DNA of 64,000 nucleotides from Porphyrobacter sp. (GTDB lineage Bacteria > Pseudomonadota > Alphaproteobacteria > Sphingomonadales > Sphingomonadaceae), in contig JAGIBN010000009.1 of the NCBI GenBank assembly GCA_017744315.1, forward strand, positions 124,001 through 188,000, written 5' to 3'. Position numbers and translations under genes: made by a program. Positions 1 through 8,526 of the stretch are shown piece by piece (the first letter of the stretch is position 1; the number at the start of each line of letters is the position of its first letter). The notes beneath the pieces are model-generated. The model did no database searches. It had not been told where the DNA came from and worked only from the letters and a program-made list of their open reading frames with translations.

Positions 1-336
1 ATCGTTTACAATGGCCTGTCTGACCAGGGCATGGCCACCCCGGTCATTGCCGATTGGTACGAAAAGATGATCGAAGCGACGGGTGTGGCAGGACGCGAAG
101 CAGTGCGTTTGTTTGCGGTGCCCGGGATGCTCCATTGTGGCGGGGGTGAAGCGACCGACGAGTTCGAGATGCTCGACGCGATCGTCGACTGGGTGGAGAG
201 AGGCAAAGCCCCCGATCGGATCATTGCTACGAGCAAGGCCATGCCGGGGATTTCACGGCCGTTGTGTCCCTATCCTCAGTTCGCCACTTATCGGGGAGGC
301 GAGACATCTTCGGCAGAGAGCTTTGTATGCGGGTAA
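1..336 (+). CDS. Tannase/feruloyl esterase family protein, C-terminal part
   Basis: The reading frame is open from the window edge, so the start lies upstream and only the last 111 residues are visible. The fragment carries the family's C-terminal signature: the acidic residue region YNGLSDQ, then PGMLHCGGG holding the catalytic histidine, and the terminal RPLCPYPQ segment typical of tannase/feruloyl esterase (PF07519) proteins. These enzymes are usually exported and cleave aromatic ester bonds such as those of gallic or ferulic acid esters. The serine nucleophile half is outside the window, so substrate and intactness cannot be judged. Neighbouring exported proteins and hydrolases fit a role in breakdown of plant-derived esters, which is inference. 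Confidence 0.85.
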   Translation: MVYNGLSDQGMATPVIADWYEKMIEATGVAGREAVRLFAVPGMLHCGGGEATDEFEMLDAIVDWVERGKAPDRIIATSKAMPGISRPLCPYPQFATYRGGETSSAESFVCG

Positions 337-435
337 GGGGTTTAGAATGTGCTTGAGCACCGCAACTTGTTCAGACGGGAGTCGAGGAGAAATCTGCGGA
401 CTTGGGCGGACAATCAAAGGGTGGAGAGGATGACA

Positions 436-831
436 ATGTCGATTAGGTGGCTTTTGCCAATGGCCGCGCTTGGCGCGTTTGCCGGCGGGGCCGTGCAAGC
501 CCATCACTCTTTCGCTGCCTTCTTCGACCCTTCAGCGGAGATAACGCTCAAGGGCACGGTTACGGCCTTTCGCTTCACCAACCCCCACGGCACGATCGCG
601 TTCGACGTAGAGGGTGCTGACGGCAAAGTGGTCCACTGGCGCGCCGAAACCAATGCACCTGTTGTCCTCGCGCGTAGAGGGTGGAGCCGGACTAGCCTGA
701 AAGCCGGCGACATCATCACGATCGCCGGCTGGAAAGCGCGTGACGGCAAGCCCTATATGCGGCTCAAGCAAGCGTTTGATGCAAGTGGCAAGCCGATCGG
801 CAACGCTGCTTTCAGCGTGACGGAGGACTAA
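436..831 (+). CDS. DUF6152 family exported protein
   Basis: A 131-residue protein with a signal peptide of about 25 residues ending at a VQA-HH site, followed by a small beta-rich domain with HHSFAAFFD near its start and TNPHGTIAF, as in DUF6152 proteins. The longer frame opens at a GTG at 349, but the GGAGAGG at 423-429 and the hydrophobic leader point to ATG 436 (ATG 430 also possible). Its stop overlaps the next start as TAATG, so the two are probably translated together. The function of the family is unknown; the conserved histidines suggest a metal or periplasmic ligand-binding role, which is only a guess. Confidence 0.75.
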   Translation: MSIRWLLPMAALGAFAGGAVQAHHSFAAFFDPSAEITLKGTVTAFRFTNPHGTIAFDVEGADGKVVHWRAETNAPVVLARRGWSRTSLKAGDIITIAGWKARDGKPYMRLKQAFDASGKPIGNAAFSVTED

Positions 832-1589
832 TGCGCCGGTTCATTCTCGCCTTGGCTTCATTGTCATTGGGAGCTGCCCCCGCTGCCGCCGAGCAACCCG
901 ACCTTAACGGCTTCTGGAACCTCGACTTCGGTGCATTGCGGCCCGAGACCGAGCCCATGGTCAGGGCATTGCCCTCGAACACGGTGGTTCTCGCGGACAC
1001 CGGCGTCCCCGAATTTCCTGAGAACGAGTATGGCGGGCTAAAATTGAAGCCTGCTGCGAAGGCGAAGGCCGCCGCGTGGAAACCAGCCGACGAAATGACT
1101 CTTGCTCGCGTCTGTGCCGCACCGTCGATCGTCTATGCCATCCAGGGACCTTTCCCGTTCGAAATCTACCAGTCGGAAGCGATGATCGTTTTCAAATACG
1201 AATACTTCGATCAAACGCGAGTGGTGTTCATGGATGGGCGCGGCCATCCGCCCGCCGACGCGCCCCATTCCAAGATGGGGCATTCGGTCGGCCACTGGGA
1301 AGGCGACGAGCTGGTGATCGACACCACCCATTTGCTCGCCTCGACCATAACCAACAACGGGCTCGATCACTCGGACAACATTCATATGGTCGAGCGCTAT
1401 CGAAAGCTGGACGACAACACCTTGGCCGCCAGCCAATGGTTCGAGGATCCAGAGGTGCTCGATAACCGTGGCGCACGGATCATCCAGTGGAAAAAGCAAC
1501 CCGGGCAATTCGTGCTGGCCTATGACTGCGATCCGAGCATCGCCGTCGAATACCAGCAGATCGAGGACAGCGATGGAGTTGCAAAGTGA
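831..1589 (+). CDS. Exported protein of unknown function, partner of the DUF6152 gene
   Basis: A 252-residue protein that begins with a clear signal peptide (MRRFILALASLSLGAAPAAA) and continues with PDLNGFW, a pattern seen in many sphingomonad secreted proteins often encoded beside DUF6152 genes. Recognisable stretches are GHWEGDELVIDTT, NNGLDHSDNIHMVERY and LAYDCDP, consistent with a beta-sheet-rich, lipocalin-like or sugar/steroid-binding fold, though this is not established. The start codon shares its A with the stop of the preceding gene. No catalytic motif is recognised. The gene faces a convergent MFS transporter gene. Confidence 0.7.
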   Translation: MRRFILALASLSLGAAPAAAEQPDLNGFWNLDFGALRPETEPMVRALPSNTVVLADTGVPEFPENEYGGLKLKPAAKAKAAAWKPADEMTLARVCAAPSIVYAIQGPFPFEIYQSEAMIVFKYEYFDQTRVVFMDGRGHPPADAPHSKMGHSVGHWEGDELVIDTTHLLASTITNNGLDHSDNIHMVERYRKLDDNTLAASQWFEDPEVLDNRGARIIQWKKQPGQFVLAYDCDPSIAVEYQQIEDSDGVAK

Positions 1590-1749
1590 GGGGCGCGGAA
1601 CATGGTCAGGAAAACAAACTGACCAAATGAAGCGGCGACGCCCCAATGCCCGCTATAGAGTGGGTTCGAGTTCTGCGGGCTTGGGAGTGCGACCAGACCT
1701 TGGTCCTTTGGCCCTCTGCTAATTCGAGCTTCTCAGGTTCTGCGACGAT

Positions 1750-2994
1750 TTATCCAAAGCTGGCACGATCGGCAGGACTGTTCCCAACTCCCTCACGCGT
1801 TTTCCAGGCGTTCGTGACGGAAATGACTGCCAGAGCCAACGCGGCCAGCAGGGCGGGAAATGCAAACAGCGACATGACAGTCTGCCCGGCCACTCCGGCG
1901 GACAGGGCCAGTCCGATCGCTATTGGAGCGATCACCGTTCCCAGCCTGCCGACACTCTTGGCCCATCCGACCCCCGTCGCGCGCAGGTCCTCGGGATAGT
2001 ATCCCGCCAGGACCACGTTGACACCGCCATAGGCACCCAAGCTGAAGAAGCCCGCAACTCCAAGAAGCGCGGTCAGTTCACCCCGCGAAGCGCGGTCCAT
2101 GGCCTGGCCCGTCGCGAACAGCAGCGCCGCGGCCACGAGAAGAAAGACAAGCAGTACTGCCATCGCCCCGAACCTGTCGATCAGCAGTCCGATACCGAGG
2201 GCGGCAATGGCGCCACCGAAACCGAAGATCGTCACCGACATGGCAGCGAACGACGGATCGTGACCGGCTTCGACCAACATGATCGGCAGCCAGGAATTCA
2301 GGCAGTAACTGATCGTCAGCATCAGCATGAACAGCAGCCACAGCATCAGGGTTCCGACAAGGTATCTGCGACCCATGAGTTGCAGGACAGCCGGTGCTCC
2401 GACCGCCGGTCCTCGGGCCGTTTCCTCTCCGTCCGCCCGATCCCGCAACCAGAGCCAGGCGCCGCCCGCCAAGGCCAGCGAAAGCACTCCGACCGCCACC
2501 ATCGCAATTCGCCATCCGCCAAGGTCGGCAAAGCCTGCCGCCACCGCGCCCGCGACCGCAGCGCCAAGGCCGTATCCGGTAAAGAGCGTCAGGATCGACA
2601 CGCCGCGCCGGTCCGCCGGCGCTTCCCCTGCGACCATTGCGAGGCAACTCGGAAGGCAGCCGCCGAGAAATACGCCTGTAACTAGTCTGAGGGCAAACAG
2701 CATCGTCCCACTGTCCGCGAACGCACTAGCGCACTGGCCCAGCCCGAATCCCACAACGGCAATCGTCACCGCGAGCCGATGCCCGATACGGTCAGCGATG
2801 GCTGGAAACACGACCAGGCCAATGCACTGGCCGATGAGATTGGCCGAGAAGATCGGTCCGAGCTGAGCGTTTCCGAGCGAGAGGGATCGAGCGATCTCTG
2901 GCGCTAGTGGACCGAGAATGGTGTGGATCAGGCCGTCGAGGAAGTAGATCGCGGTGCAGATCGCGATCGTTCGTCTTGGCTGTGTGATGATCAT
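1750..2994 (-). CDS. MFS transporter
   Basis: A 414-residue major facilitator with about twelve hydrophobic segments and the loop 2-3 type motif NLIGQCIGLVVFPAIADRIG. The frame extends further upstream, but the ATG at 2994 overlaps the stop of the BKACE gene as ATGA, and the sequence from there (MIITQPRRTIAICTAIYFLD) begins the first membrane helix. It resembles the aromatic acid/H+ symporter and related small organic acid importers. Coupling to a beta-keto acid cleavage enzyme suggests that it imports that enzyme's substrate or a precursor, which is inference. The C-terminal end abuts a 160-bp convergent spacer with no clear terminator. Confidence 0.85.
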   Translation of the reverse strand: MIITQPRRTIAICTAIYFLDGLIHTILGPLAPEIARSLSLGNAQLGPIFSANLIGQCIGLVVFPAIADRIGHRLAVTIAVVGFGLGQCASAFADSGTMLFALRLVTGVFLGGCLPSCLAMVAGEAPADRRGVSILTLFTGYGLGAAVAGAVAAGFADLGGWRIAMVAVGVLSLALAGGAWLWLRDRADGEETARGPAVGAPAVLQLMGRRYLVGTLMLWLLFMLMLTISYCLNSWLPIMLVEAGHDPSFAAMSVTIFGFGGAIAALGIGLLIDRFGAMAVLLVFLLVAAALLFATGQAMDRASRGELTALLGVAGFFSLGAYGGVNVVLAGYYPEDLRATGVGWAKSVGRLGTVIAPIAIGLALSAGVAGQTVMSLFAFPALLAALALAVISVTNAWKTREGVGNSPADRASFG

Positions 2995-3887
2995 ATCCCG
3001 AACCGGCCGCGAGCCTCTTCGACTGTGGCAGGCCGGAGGCCAAAGATCGCCGCGATATTGGCTGCAGCGCGGACCATATCCGCGTTGTCGCGGGCTACGG
3101 TTCCATCCGGGAGGTGAATGCCATCTTCGAAGCCGACACGCACGAGGTCGCAACCCATGGCGAGGCCGAGGGTGACGATGCGGAACATGTCATGGCCAGT
3201 CGCCGTGACGCCCCAAATGGCTTGCGGAAACATCCGCAGGCCCTCGTCGATGTTGAAGATCACGTTGCGGGCCACCGGCGGCGTCGCGCCGAACCCCCCC
3301 CCGTGCAAGAGCCAGACGTTCGTGCGGTGGCGGTCGAACAAGCCCTCGTTGGCGTAGCGCATCAATCGGTGGAGCGAACTTGCCTCGACGATCTCGTATT
3401 CCAGTGCCGAACCCTTGGCGTAGACCGCCGCGATGGTCCGTTTGAGGAGTTCGGGCGAGTTCACATATGGCGTTTCTTCGGGATAGCCGCCTTCCGGATT
3501 GTGAAAGTCGGCGGATCCACCGGCGATGCCGAACAAGTCCTGCTGGGGCTCGATTTGAAGCAGGCCCAGCCGCTCAGTGTCGGTCGGCCAAACGAATTGC
3601 CCGGTGGCGGGATCGCGTCGTACACCGATGCCGTTGGTCGTCTGAATCAAGATTGGGGAGCGGGCGCGGATCTGGCGGATGATCTCCGCGTAGATTTCCG
3701 GATCACTGCTATTCTTGCCATCCGGGCCCCGCGCATGAACGTGAACGACCGACGCCCCCGCTTCCCAGCACCTTGCCGCCGCCTCGCCGATCTCGGCAGG
3801 TTGCTTGGGGACCACCGCGCCGTCCCGGTCTTGCTGCATGCCGCCGTTGAGAGCGACCGTGATCATTACTTTGCTACCGTCCAGCAT
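2991..3887 (-). CDS. 3-keto-5-aminohexanoate cleavage enzyme-like (BKACE, DUF849) protein
   Basis: A 298-residue protein of the BKACE family (PF05853), zinc-dependent TIM-barrel enzymes that join a beta-keto acid and acetyl-CoA to give acetoacetate and a new acyl-CoA. Visible family features are ITVALNGG at the start, the histidine pair VVHVHARGPDG, QTTNG, and the C-terminal VRVGFEDGIHLPDG. ATG 3887 is chosen because GGGGAAGAAG lies just upstream; the frame itself opens earlier. Its stop overlaps the MFS start. The founding member acts in lysine fermentation, but the family covers many beta-keto acids, so the substrate here is open. The divergent LuxR-type gene is the likely regulator. Confidence 0.85.
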   Translation of the reverse strand: MLDGSKVMITVALNGGMQQDRDGAVVPKQPAEIGEAAARCWEAGASVVHVHARGPDGKNSSDPEIYAEIIRQIRARSPILIQTTNGIGVRRDPATGQFVWPTDTERLGLLQIEPQQDLFGIAGGSADFHNPEGGYPEETPYVNSPELLKRTIAAVYAKGSALEYEIVEASSLHRLMRYANEGLFDRHRTNVWLLHGGGFGATPPVARNVIFNIDEGLRMFPQAIWGVTATGHDMFRIVTLGLAMGCDLVRVGFEDGIHLPDGTVARDNADMVRAAANIAAIFGLRPATVEEARGRFGI

Positions 3888-3939
3888 CTTCTTCCCCGAT
3901 CCGTCCTGCGAAAGGATGCAAGACGGAGCAGGGAAGGTC

Positions 3940-3959
3940 TGTCCTATCGCGACAGGACA
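3940..3959. promoter_or_regulatory. 20-bp palindrome in the BKACE/LuxR divergent promoter
   Basis: The sequence TGTCCTATCGCGACAGGACA pairs at nine of ten positions about a centre at 3949/3950. It lies 53 bp from the BKACE start and 38 bp from the likely regulator start. Size and symmetry match the 18-20 bp boxes bound by LuxR-type dimers, so it is a candidate operator for the adjacent regulator. Binding is inferred from position only. Confidence 0.55.
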
Positions 3960-3996
3960 AGGCACAAATAGCCAGCGACGACAGGTGGAGGGTCCG

Positions 3997-4776
3997 GTGG
4001 CAGAGATCTGGCAGGTGACACAGCCGGCGATGAGTCAGGCAATCGACCCGCTGTATGAGCGGGCTCTGACTTCGCTTGGTCGCGGGGGGCTGGGCGCTAC
4101 GGTGCGCAGTTGCATCGAGGCGCTGACTGGGGGGGTAACGCGTATCTATCTGTTCGAAGCGACCGGACCGGACGAAGACGCGCTGCATTACGTGCACTGC
4201 GAGCCGGAGATTGCCGGCCTGCTGCCGGCGTATGCGCGACACTACAAGAGGCTGGATCCTGTGCGCGCCATCTACGGCAGCGCCGCGCGACAGGGCGCAA
4301 TGGCGCTGCAACGCATCCGGCCTGCGGATATTTTCTCAGCTGCCTTCCGGCGCCGGTTTTTCGATGACGCCGGCATTGTTGAGCGCGTTTCGATTGTCCA
4401 GCGAGGCAAGGACGGTTGGCGCGGTATGAATCTCGCGCGGCATGCGAGCGAAGGGGTCTTTTCGGATCGTGAGCTGGACAACATCGCCGGATTTGCCCGC
4501 CTGACTCTTCCGATGCTGCCACTCGCCATCAGTACTGCCGTTCCAACGGGGGTTTTATCGGTCGCCCAAGTCGAGGAACGGTTCGCCCTACGATATGCGG
4601 GACTAACGTCCAGAGAGAGGCAGGTCTGCGCGCGTGCCGCCCTTGGACTGAGCGTCGAGGCGACCGCCATCGACCTGGGGATCGCGAAGACTTCGGTGGT
4701 GACCTTCCGGCAGCGTGCGTATCGCCGGCTGGGTGTCACGAGTCCCTACGAGCTGTTTGGGCTGGTTGCGCAGTGA
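3997..4776 (+). CDS. LuxR-type helix-turn-helix transcriptional regulator
   Basis: A protein of about 259 residues. The C-terminus is a GerE/LuxR DNA-binding domain (LTSRERQVCARAALG, then ATAIDLGIAKTSVVTFRQRAYRRLGV). The N-terminal 170 residues form a ligand-sensing type domain with a YKRLDPVRAIYG segment that recalls the Y-x3-DPV region of autoinducer-binding LuxR proteins, but other key residues cannot be confirmed. No luxI-like synthase is in the window, so if it senses a signal it is a solo. GTG 3997 has GGAGGG at the right distance; ATG 4030 and GTG 3985 are alternatives. It is divergent from the BKACE-MFS pair. Confidence 0.75.
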   Translation: MAEIWQVTQPAMSQAIDPLYERALTSLGRGGLGATVRSCIEALTGGVTRIYLFEATGPDEDALHYVHCEPEIAGLLPAYARHYKRLDPVRAIYGSAARQGAMALQRIRPADIFSAAFRRRFFDDAGIVERVSIVQRGKDGWRGMNLARHASEGVFSDRELDNIAGFARLTLPMLPLAISTAVPTGVLSVAQVEERFALRYAGLTSRERQVCARAALGLSVEATAIDLGIAKTSVVTFRQRAYRRLGVTSPYELFGLVAQ

Positions 4777-4818
4777 TTGAAGTAGATAGCGGCGCGCCCG
4801 CTCTCTACGGAGCGCCAT

Positions 4819-5337
4819 CTAGACCGCTTTGTAGATCCGAATGCGAACCGCGGGCCCAGCTGCGCCGGGAGCAAGGTCCAGCGTTCCAATGAACGCGCTC
4901 CGATTGAGCCAGTCGTACTTTCCTTTCGGTGCTTCGAACCTCGGTTGGGTTTTGGCCGGCGACCTTACCCCCGCCTCCGGCGGGCACAGAGCGCCGACGT
5001 TGAAGACATTGATCACGACGCCGTCATTGGTCTGGATCATGTAGTCGGCCTCGATCTCGGTGCAGCCGTCCGAGCGGGTCAGTTGCCAGTCCCATCCACC
5101 GGCGATGATCGTCCCTTCGATTCCCGGGCCGGAGAATGTGCCACCGGTTATCGGCACAATATTCCGCTTGCCTAGTGGCGTCTCACCGACTGGGATGGCT
5201 TGGCCGAGAGTCACGATTTCCTCGAATGCGAACTCAAGACGCGGAGGCTGAGGCGCGTCCTGTGGTAGGGCTGGGGTGGACACCATGAGAGCGGACAGGC
5301 CGATTGCTCTGGCTGTTAACCGCACCGCTTTATTCAT
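4819..5337 (-). CDS. DUF3237 family exported protein
   Basis: A 172-residue protein with a signal peptide (MNKAVRLTARAIGLSALMVS up to about residue 27) followed by a DUF3237/UPF0311 domain, a small beta-barrel. Family-type stretches are LEFAFEEIVTLGQ, VGETPLGKRNIVPITGG, GGWDWQL and the C-terminal NRSAFIGTL. The frame opens earlier at 5388, but ATG 5337 starts the leader. DUF3237 proteins are often found with aromatic or hydroxy-acid degradation genes and their activity is not established; an exported form is less common. It is on the same strand as, and downstream of, the TonB-dependent receptor gene with a 97-bp gap. Confidence 0.75.
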   Translation of the reverse strand: MNKAVRLTARAIGLSALMVSTPALPQDAPQPPRLEFAFEEIVTLGQAIPVGETPLGKRNIVPITGGTFSGPGIEGTIIAGGWDWQLTRSDGCTEIEADYMIQTNDGVVINVFNVGALCPPEAGVRSPAKTQPRFEAPKGKYDWLNRSAFIGTLDLAPGAAGPAVRIRIYKAV

Positions 5338-5434
5338 GTTGTCACACCCCCAAGTATTTTTGATCGCGCTGCAAGACGCACAGCTCACTTTGCTTTTGCG
5401 CGTCGCTCAACATCAGCGCGTTCACGGTTGCAGA

Positions 5435-7849
5435 TTAGAACTCGGCCGCGAGCTGCACATACCAGCTTCGTGGGCGTGCGAAGATGCGTTCGGCATAACC
5501 GAGCGTCGCCAGTGAGGCGTTCCCCTGGATGAGGTAGCGCTCGTCAAACAAGTTGATCACGCCCGCCGTAACGGTCCAGCGGTCGTTGATCCCGAGTTCG
5601 ACCGAGGCATTACCGACGAAATAGCCGTTCTCTTCGATCTCGGGCACGCTGCCGGTGATGAACGTGACGTGCGAGGTGTAGCTGCCGTCGAAGCGCGGGG
5701 TCAGGGTGTAACCTTGGGCCAAGGGAATCTCGTAGCCGATCCCAAAATTCCCCTGAAACGCGGGCGTAAGCGGCAAGTCGTCGCCAGGCGCGACCGTTGC
5801 GCTGGCGCCGGGCACCGGGGTTATCGAAAGGATGTCATCGTCGAGCAGGCTCATGCCGGCATCGAGCCGCAGTCCGCCGGTGTGATAGCTCGCCTCTGCT
5901 TCGAAGCCGCGGATGCGAGCTTTGCCGGCGTTGAACAGCAACGGCACCACACCCTGACGGAAGATCAGCTGCATATCGTCGTAGTTGGCCTGGAACGCCG
6001 CAAGATTAAGCCGCGCGTCGCCGAAGTCCATCTTGGCACCGACTTCGTAGCTCTCGACAGTTTCCTCGTCGAACGGGACCGGCACGAAACCCGGCGGCGG
6101 GGCGTTATAGCGCGTGTTGAATCCGCCAGATTTGAAGCTTGTCGAATACGATACGTAAGCGTTCAACCATTTGTTGAACTCGTAGCGCACGCTGGCCGAG
6201 CCCGTCAGGTGCGAGAATGTGTCCTCGAACGGGCGGTTGTAGATGAACAGTGGCCCGCCTTCGGGGATGGCCAGCGTCGGCAGCGGATCTGGGTCCGGCA
6301 GCGTGGCAGGAAACAGGTTCATGACCGTACCCTGGTAGGTCTTGCGATCCTCGGTGTAACGCAGGCCGCCGGTAAGCTCGAGCCCGTCAGCTGGCTCTAC
6401 TGAGAGCTCGCCGAACGCCGCCATCGAGCGGGTTTCCAGATCCGACAGCTGCAAGTCGCGCGATCCTGGTCCGCCGGCGAGCAGCGAGGATATAACCGGG
6501 GGCGAGGGCGGGAACGCGAGCGGGACGGTGGCGCGCTCGAAAGTGTCCTCATCGTAGTAGTATGCGCCGAGGATGCCATGGACGATGCCATGATCGTACT
6601 GCAGCTGCAGTTCCTGGCTGAATTGCTTCGACTTTCCGCCCACGTCGGTGGTGATCATCACGAACGGAGTGTTGTCGGCGTCGCGAATGCCGCGGGATTG
6701 GGTGGAGCGATAGGCCGTGATGCTCTTGAAGGTCAGGCTATCGTCCACGTCATAACGGGCTGTGCCCGAGACACCCCAGATCTCTGACTGGCTGGTGACC
6801 GGAGCGGTGCCGCCATTGACGAAGTCTCCTCGCGCCTGGAAGTCGTTGGCGCAGCGCGGATCGTCGATCAGCGGCACGGAAGGGGCGCCGAAGCGCGGAT
6901 CGCCGGGTGCGACCGGAGCGAATGGAATTTTCGCGCCGGGGCAGCCGGCTGCGACGCTGACGATTGCGGCGACCGGCGCGTTTTCATTGATCCCTGCGAA
7001 GGTGAAAGGAGCGCCGTTCTCGTCGCGGTCGGTGTAATCGGCCCTGAGCGAGAGCTCGAAGTTCGACGTCGGCTCCCAACGAAACGCACCGTTCAGGGTT
7101 ACGAGGTTCTCGTTGCCGAGGTCGAGACCATCGAAGGCGCGGATGACGTACCCGTCGCGCTTGCGGAAGCCACCGGAAATGCGCGCGGCTGTCGTGTCGG
7201 TTATCGGAAGGTTGAACGCTGCAAATCCTTCGAGCAGATCATCGCTGCCCCCTCGGACGCGTCCTCGGCCGGAGAACTCGCCGAATTTCGGTTCGCGGGT
7301 GCGCACCAGAATGGCGCCGCCGATCGTATTGCGCCCGAACAGCGTTCCCTGAGGCCCACGCAGGACCTCCACACTGGCAATGTCGCCGAATTCGATCGTG
7401 CTGCCCACTGCGCGCCCGACGTAGACTTCATCGATATAGACGCCGACCCCGGGATCGACCGCAGCGGTGGGGTCAAGCTGGCCGATGCCGCGAATAAAGG
7501 CCACCGACGCGGAGCTGTTGCCGGAGAGCTGTCCCGCCGGCTTGAATTGCAGGCTCGGCGTGATGCGCTCGAGGTCCTGCGTCTGGTGGATTTGCCGTTC
7601 CTGGAGCGTTTCGGCGCTGAACGCTGAGATGGCGATCGGTGTTTCCTGGAGCGACTCTTCCCGCCTTCGGGCGGTGACCAAGATGGTGTTGTCTTGATCC
7701 GTGGATGCCTCTGAAGCGGCGGCCGGTTGCGCTTCCCCCTCTTGCGCGACGGCGGGGGAGCCAACCCCCACCCAAAGCGCGCTCGCCAGTATCGTGCCGG
7801 TCACTAGCAACGTGCGTTGGCGCGCGCCGTGAGCTCTGTCGAACCTCAT
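5435..7849 (-). CDS. TonB-dependent outer-membrane receptor
   Basis: An 804-residue receptor: signal peptide to about residue 36 (ending SPAVAQ), a TonB box-like NTILVTARRREE, a plug domain of about 110 residues including VEVLRGPQGTLFGRNTIGG, then a long beta-barrel ending in aromatic-charged residues (VQLAAEF). This is the Fe-siderophore-type architecture that sphingomonads use widely for oligosaccharides, aromatics and other nutrients. ATG 7849 follows GGGGGAGA. The ligand cannot be read from sequence; neighbours suggest an organic compound rather than iron. It is divergent from a MarR gene with a symmetrical palindromic operator between. Confidence 0.92.
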   Translation of the reverse strand: MRFDRAHGARQRTLLVTGTILASALWVGVGSPAVAQEGEAQPAAASEASTDQDNTILVTARRREESLQETPIAISAFSAETLQERQIHQTQDLERITPSLQFKPAGQLSGNSSASVAFIRGIGQLDPTAAVDPGVGVYIDEVYVGRAVGSTIEFGDIASVEVLRGPQGTLFGRNTIGGAILVRTREPKFGEFSGRGRVRGGSDDLLEGFAAFNLPITDTTAARISGGFRKRDGYVIRAFDGLDLGNENLVTLNGAFRWEPTSNFELSLRADYTDRDENGAPFTFAGINENAPVAAIVSVAAGCPGAKIPFAPVAPGDPRFGAPSVPLIDDPRCANDFQARGDFVNGGTAPVTSQSEIWGVSGTARYDVDDSLTFKSITAYRSTQSRGIRDADNTPFVMITTDVGGKSKQFSQELQLQYDHGIVHGILGAYYYDEDTFERATVPLAFPPSPPVISSLLAGGPGSRDLQLSDLETRSMAAFGELSVEPADGLELTGGLRYTEDRKTYQGTVMNLFPATLPDPDPLPTLAIPEGGPLFIYNRPFEDTFSHLTGSASVRYEFNKWLNAYVSYSTSFKSGGFNTRYNAPPPGFVPVPFDEETVESYEVGAKMDFGDARLNLAAFQANYDDMQLIFRQGVVPLLFNAGKARIRGFEAEASYHTGGLRLDAGMSLLDDDILSITPVPGASATVAPGDDLPLTPAFQGNFGIGYEIPLAQGYTLTPRFDGSYTSHVTFITGSVPEIEENGYFVGNASVELGINDRWTVTAGVINLFDERYLIQGNASLATLGYAERIFARPRSWYVQLAAEF

Positions 7850-7881
7850 CACCAATCTCCCCCGAGTATAGCTTTGAATGT

Positions 7882-7926
7882 TTATTGGCGGCATCTGTTA
7901 TCGACGATAACCATCATAGGCAATAA
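7882..7926. promoter_or_regulatory. Concentric dyad operator between receptor and MarR genes
   Basis: Four copies of a TTATYG half-site are arranged symmetrically about position 7904: TTATTG at 7882-7887, TTATCG at 7898-7903, CGATAA at 7905-7910 and CAATAA at 7921-7926. The inner pair forms the perfect repeat GTTATC-GAC-GATAAC (7897-7911). It lies midway between the two divergent starts and is the likely binding site of the adjacent MarR protein, by position and symmetry. Confidence 0.65.
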
Positions 7927-7972
7927 CAGTTTGGCTTGTGCGTTTGATCGGCAACGGGCATGTTCGTCTGGA

Positions 7973-8467
7973 ATGAGCGGCCTCACTGACCTCCCCGACA
8001 GCCTGACTGGAGTGCGCCATCGCGCTCCGACGCTCCTCGGCACCGAGGTCAATTATGGATTGCTGCCTGAGCTGACAGGCTTTTCGGTCAAGCTGGTATG
8101 GATCCTCGGCCATAGCCTTCTGGCCCGCGAATTCGGTGACACCGGCATCACGCCACATCGTTTCTCCGCTCTTGAGGTGATCGGTCGCAATCCCGGATTG
8201 CAGCAAACTCAGCTGGCTGCCGCGCTGGCACTTACCCGTCCGGCGACGACTCTGGCGGTGGACTTCTGGGAAGAGCGGGGCTGCGTGGAACGCCGCAAGA
8301 TCGTCGGCGATCGCCGCTCCTTCGGTGTCTACCCAACTGCGTACGGTGAGCAGGAGCTTGAGCGCCTCGGAGAGCTGGTTCGCAGAGCGGATGCTGCGCT
8401 TACCGCCGGTTTGAGCAACGCCGAAACCCGGGAACTGGATCGGTTGCTCAAGAAGATTCATCGCTAG
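7973..8467 (+). CDS. MarR family transcriptional regulator
   Basis: A 164-residue winged-helix regulator. The central region (FSALEVIGRNPGLQQTQLAAAL, then RPATTLAVDFWEERGCVERR, then the wing GDRRSFGVYPTAYG) is typical of MarR proteins, flanked by dimerisation helices. The frame is open from 7817 but ATG 7973 gives the usual length. MarR proteins normally repress a divergent target and release it on binding a small, often aromatic, ligand. Here the targets would be the TonB-dependent receptor gene and possibly its own operon with the downstream hydrolases, which follow on the same strand 59 bp later. Confidence 0.88.
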   Translation: MSGLTDLPDSLTGVRHRAPTLLGTEVNYGLLPELTGFSVKLVWILGHSLLAREFGDTGITPHRFSALEVIGRNPGLQQTQLAAALALTRPATTLAVDFWEERGCVERRKIVGDRRSFGVYPTAYGEQELERLGELVRRADAALTAGLSNAETRELDRLLKKIHR

Positions 8468-8526
8468 CAACGGCGGCGAAAGACGGCCGAGCCGGGGACC
8501 GCTGCAAAACGATAAGGGGGAGCGGA

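Noticed and set aside
1647-1680. GCCCGC/GCGGGC pair as terminator between the convergent genes
   Set aside because: Six-base arms are separated by 22 bases and no T-run follows; a chance pairing is likely.
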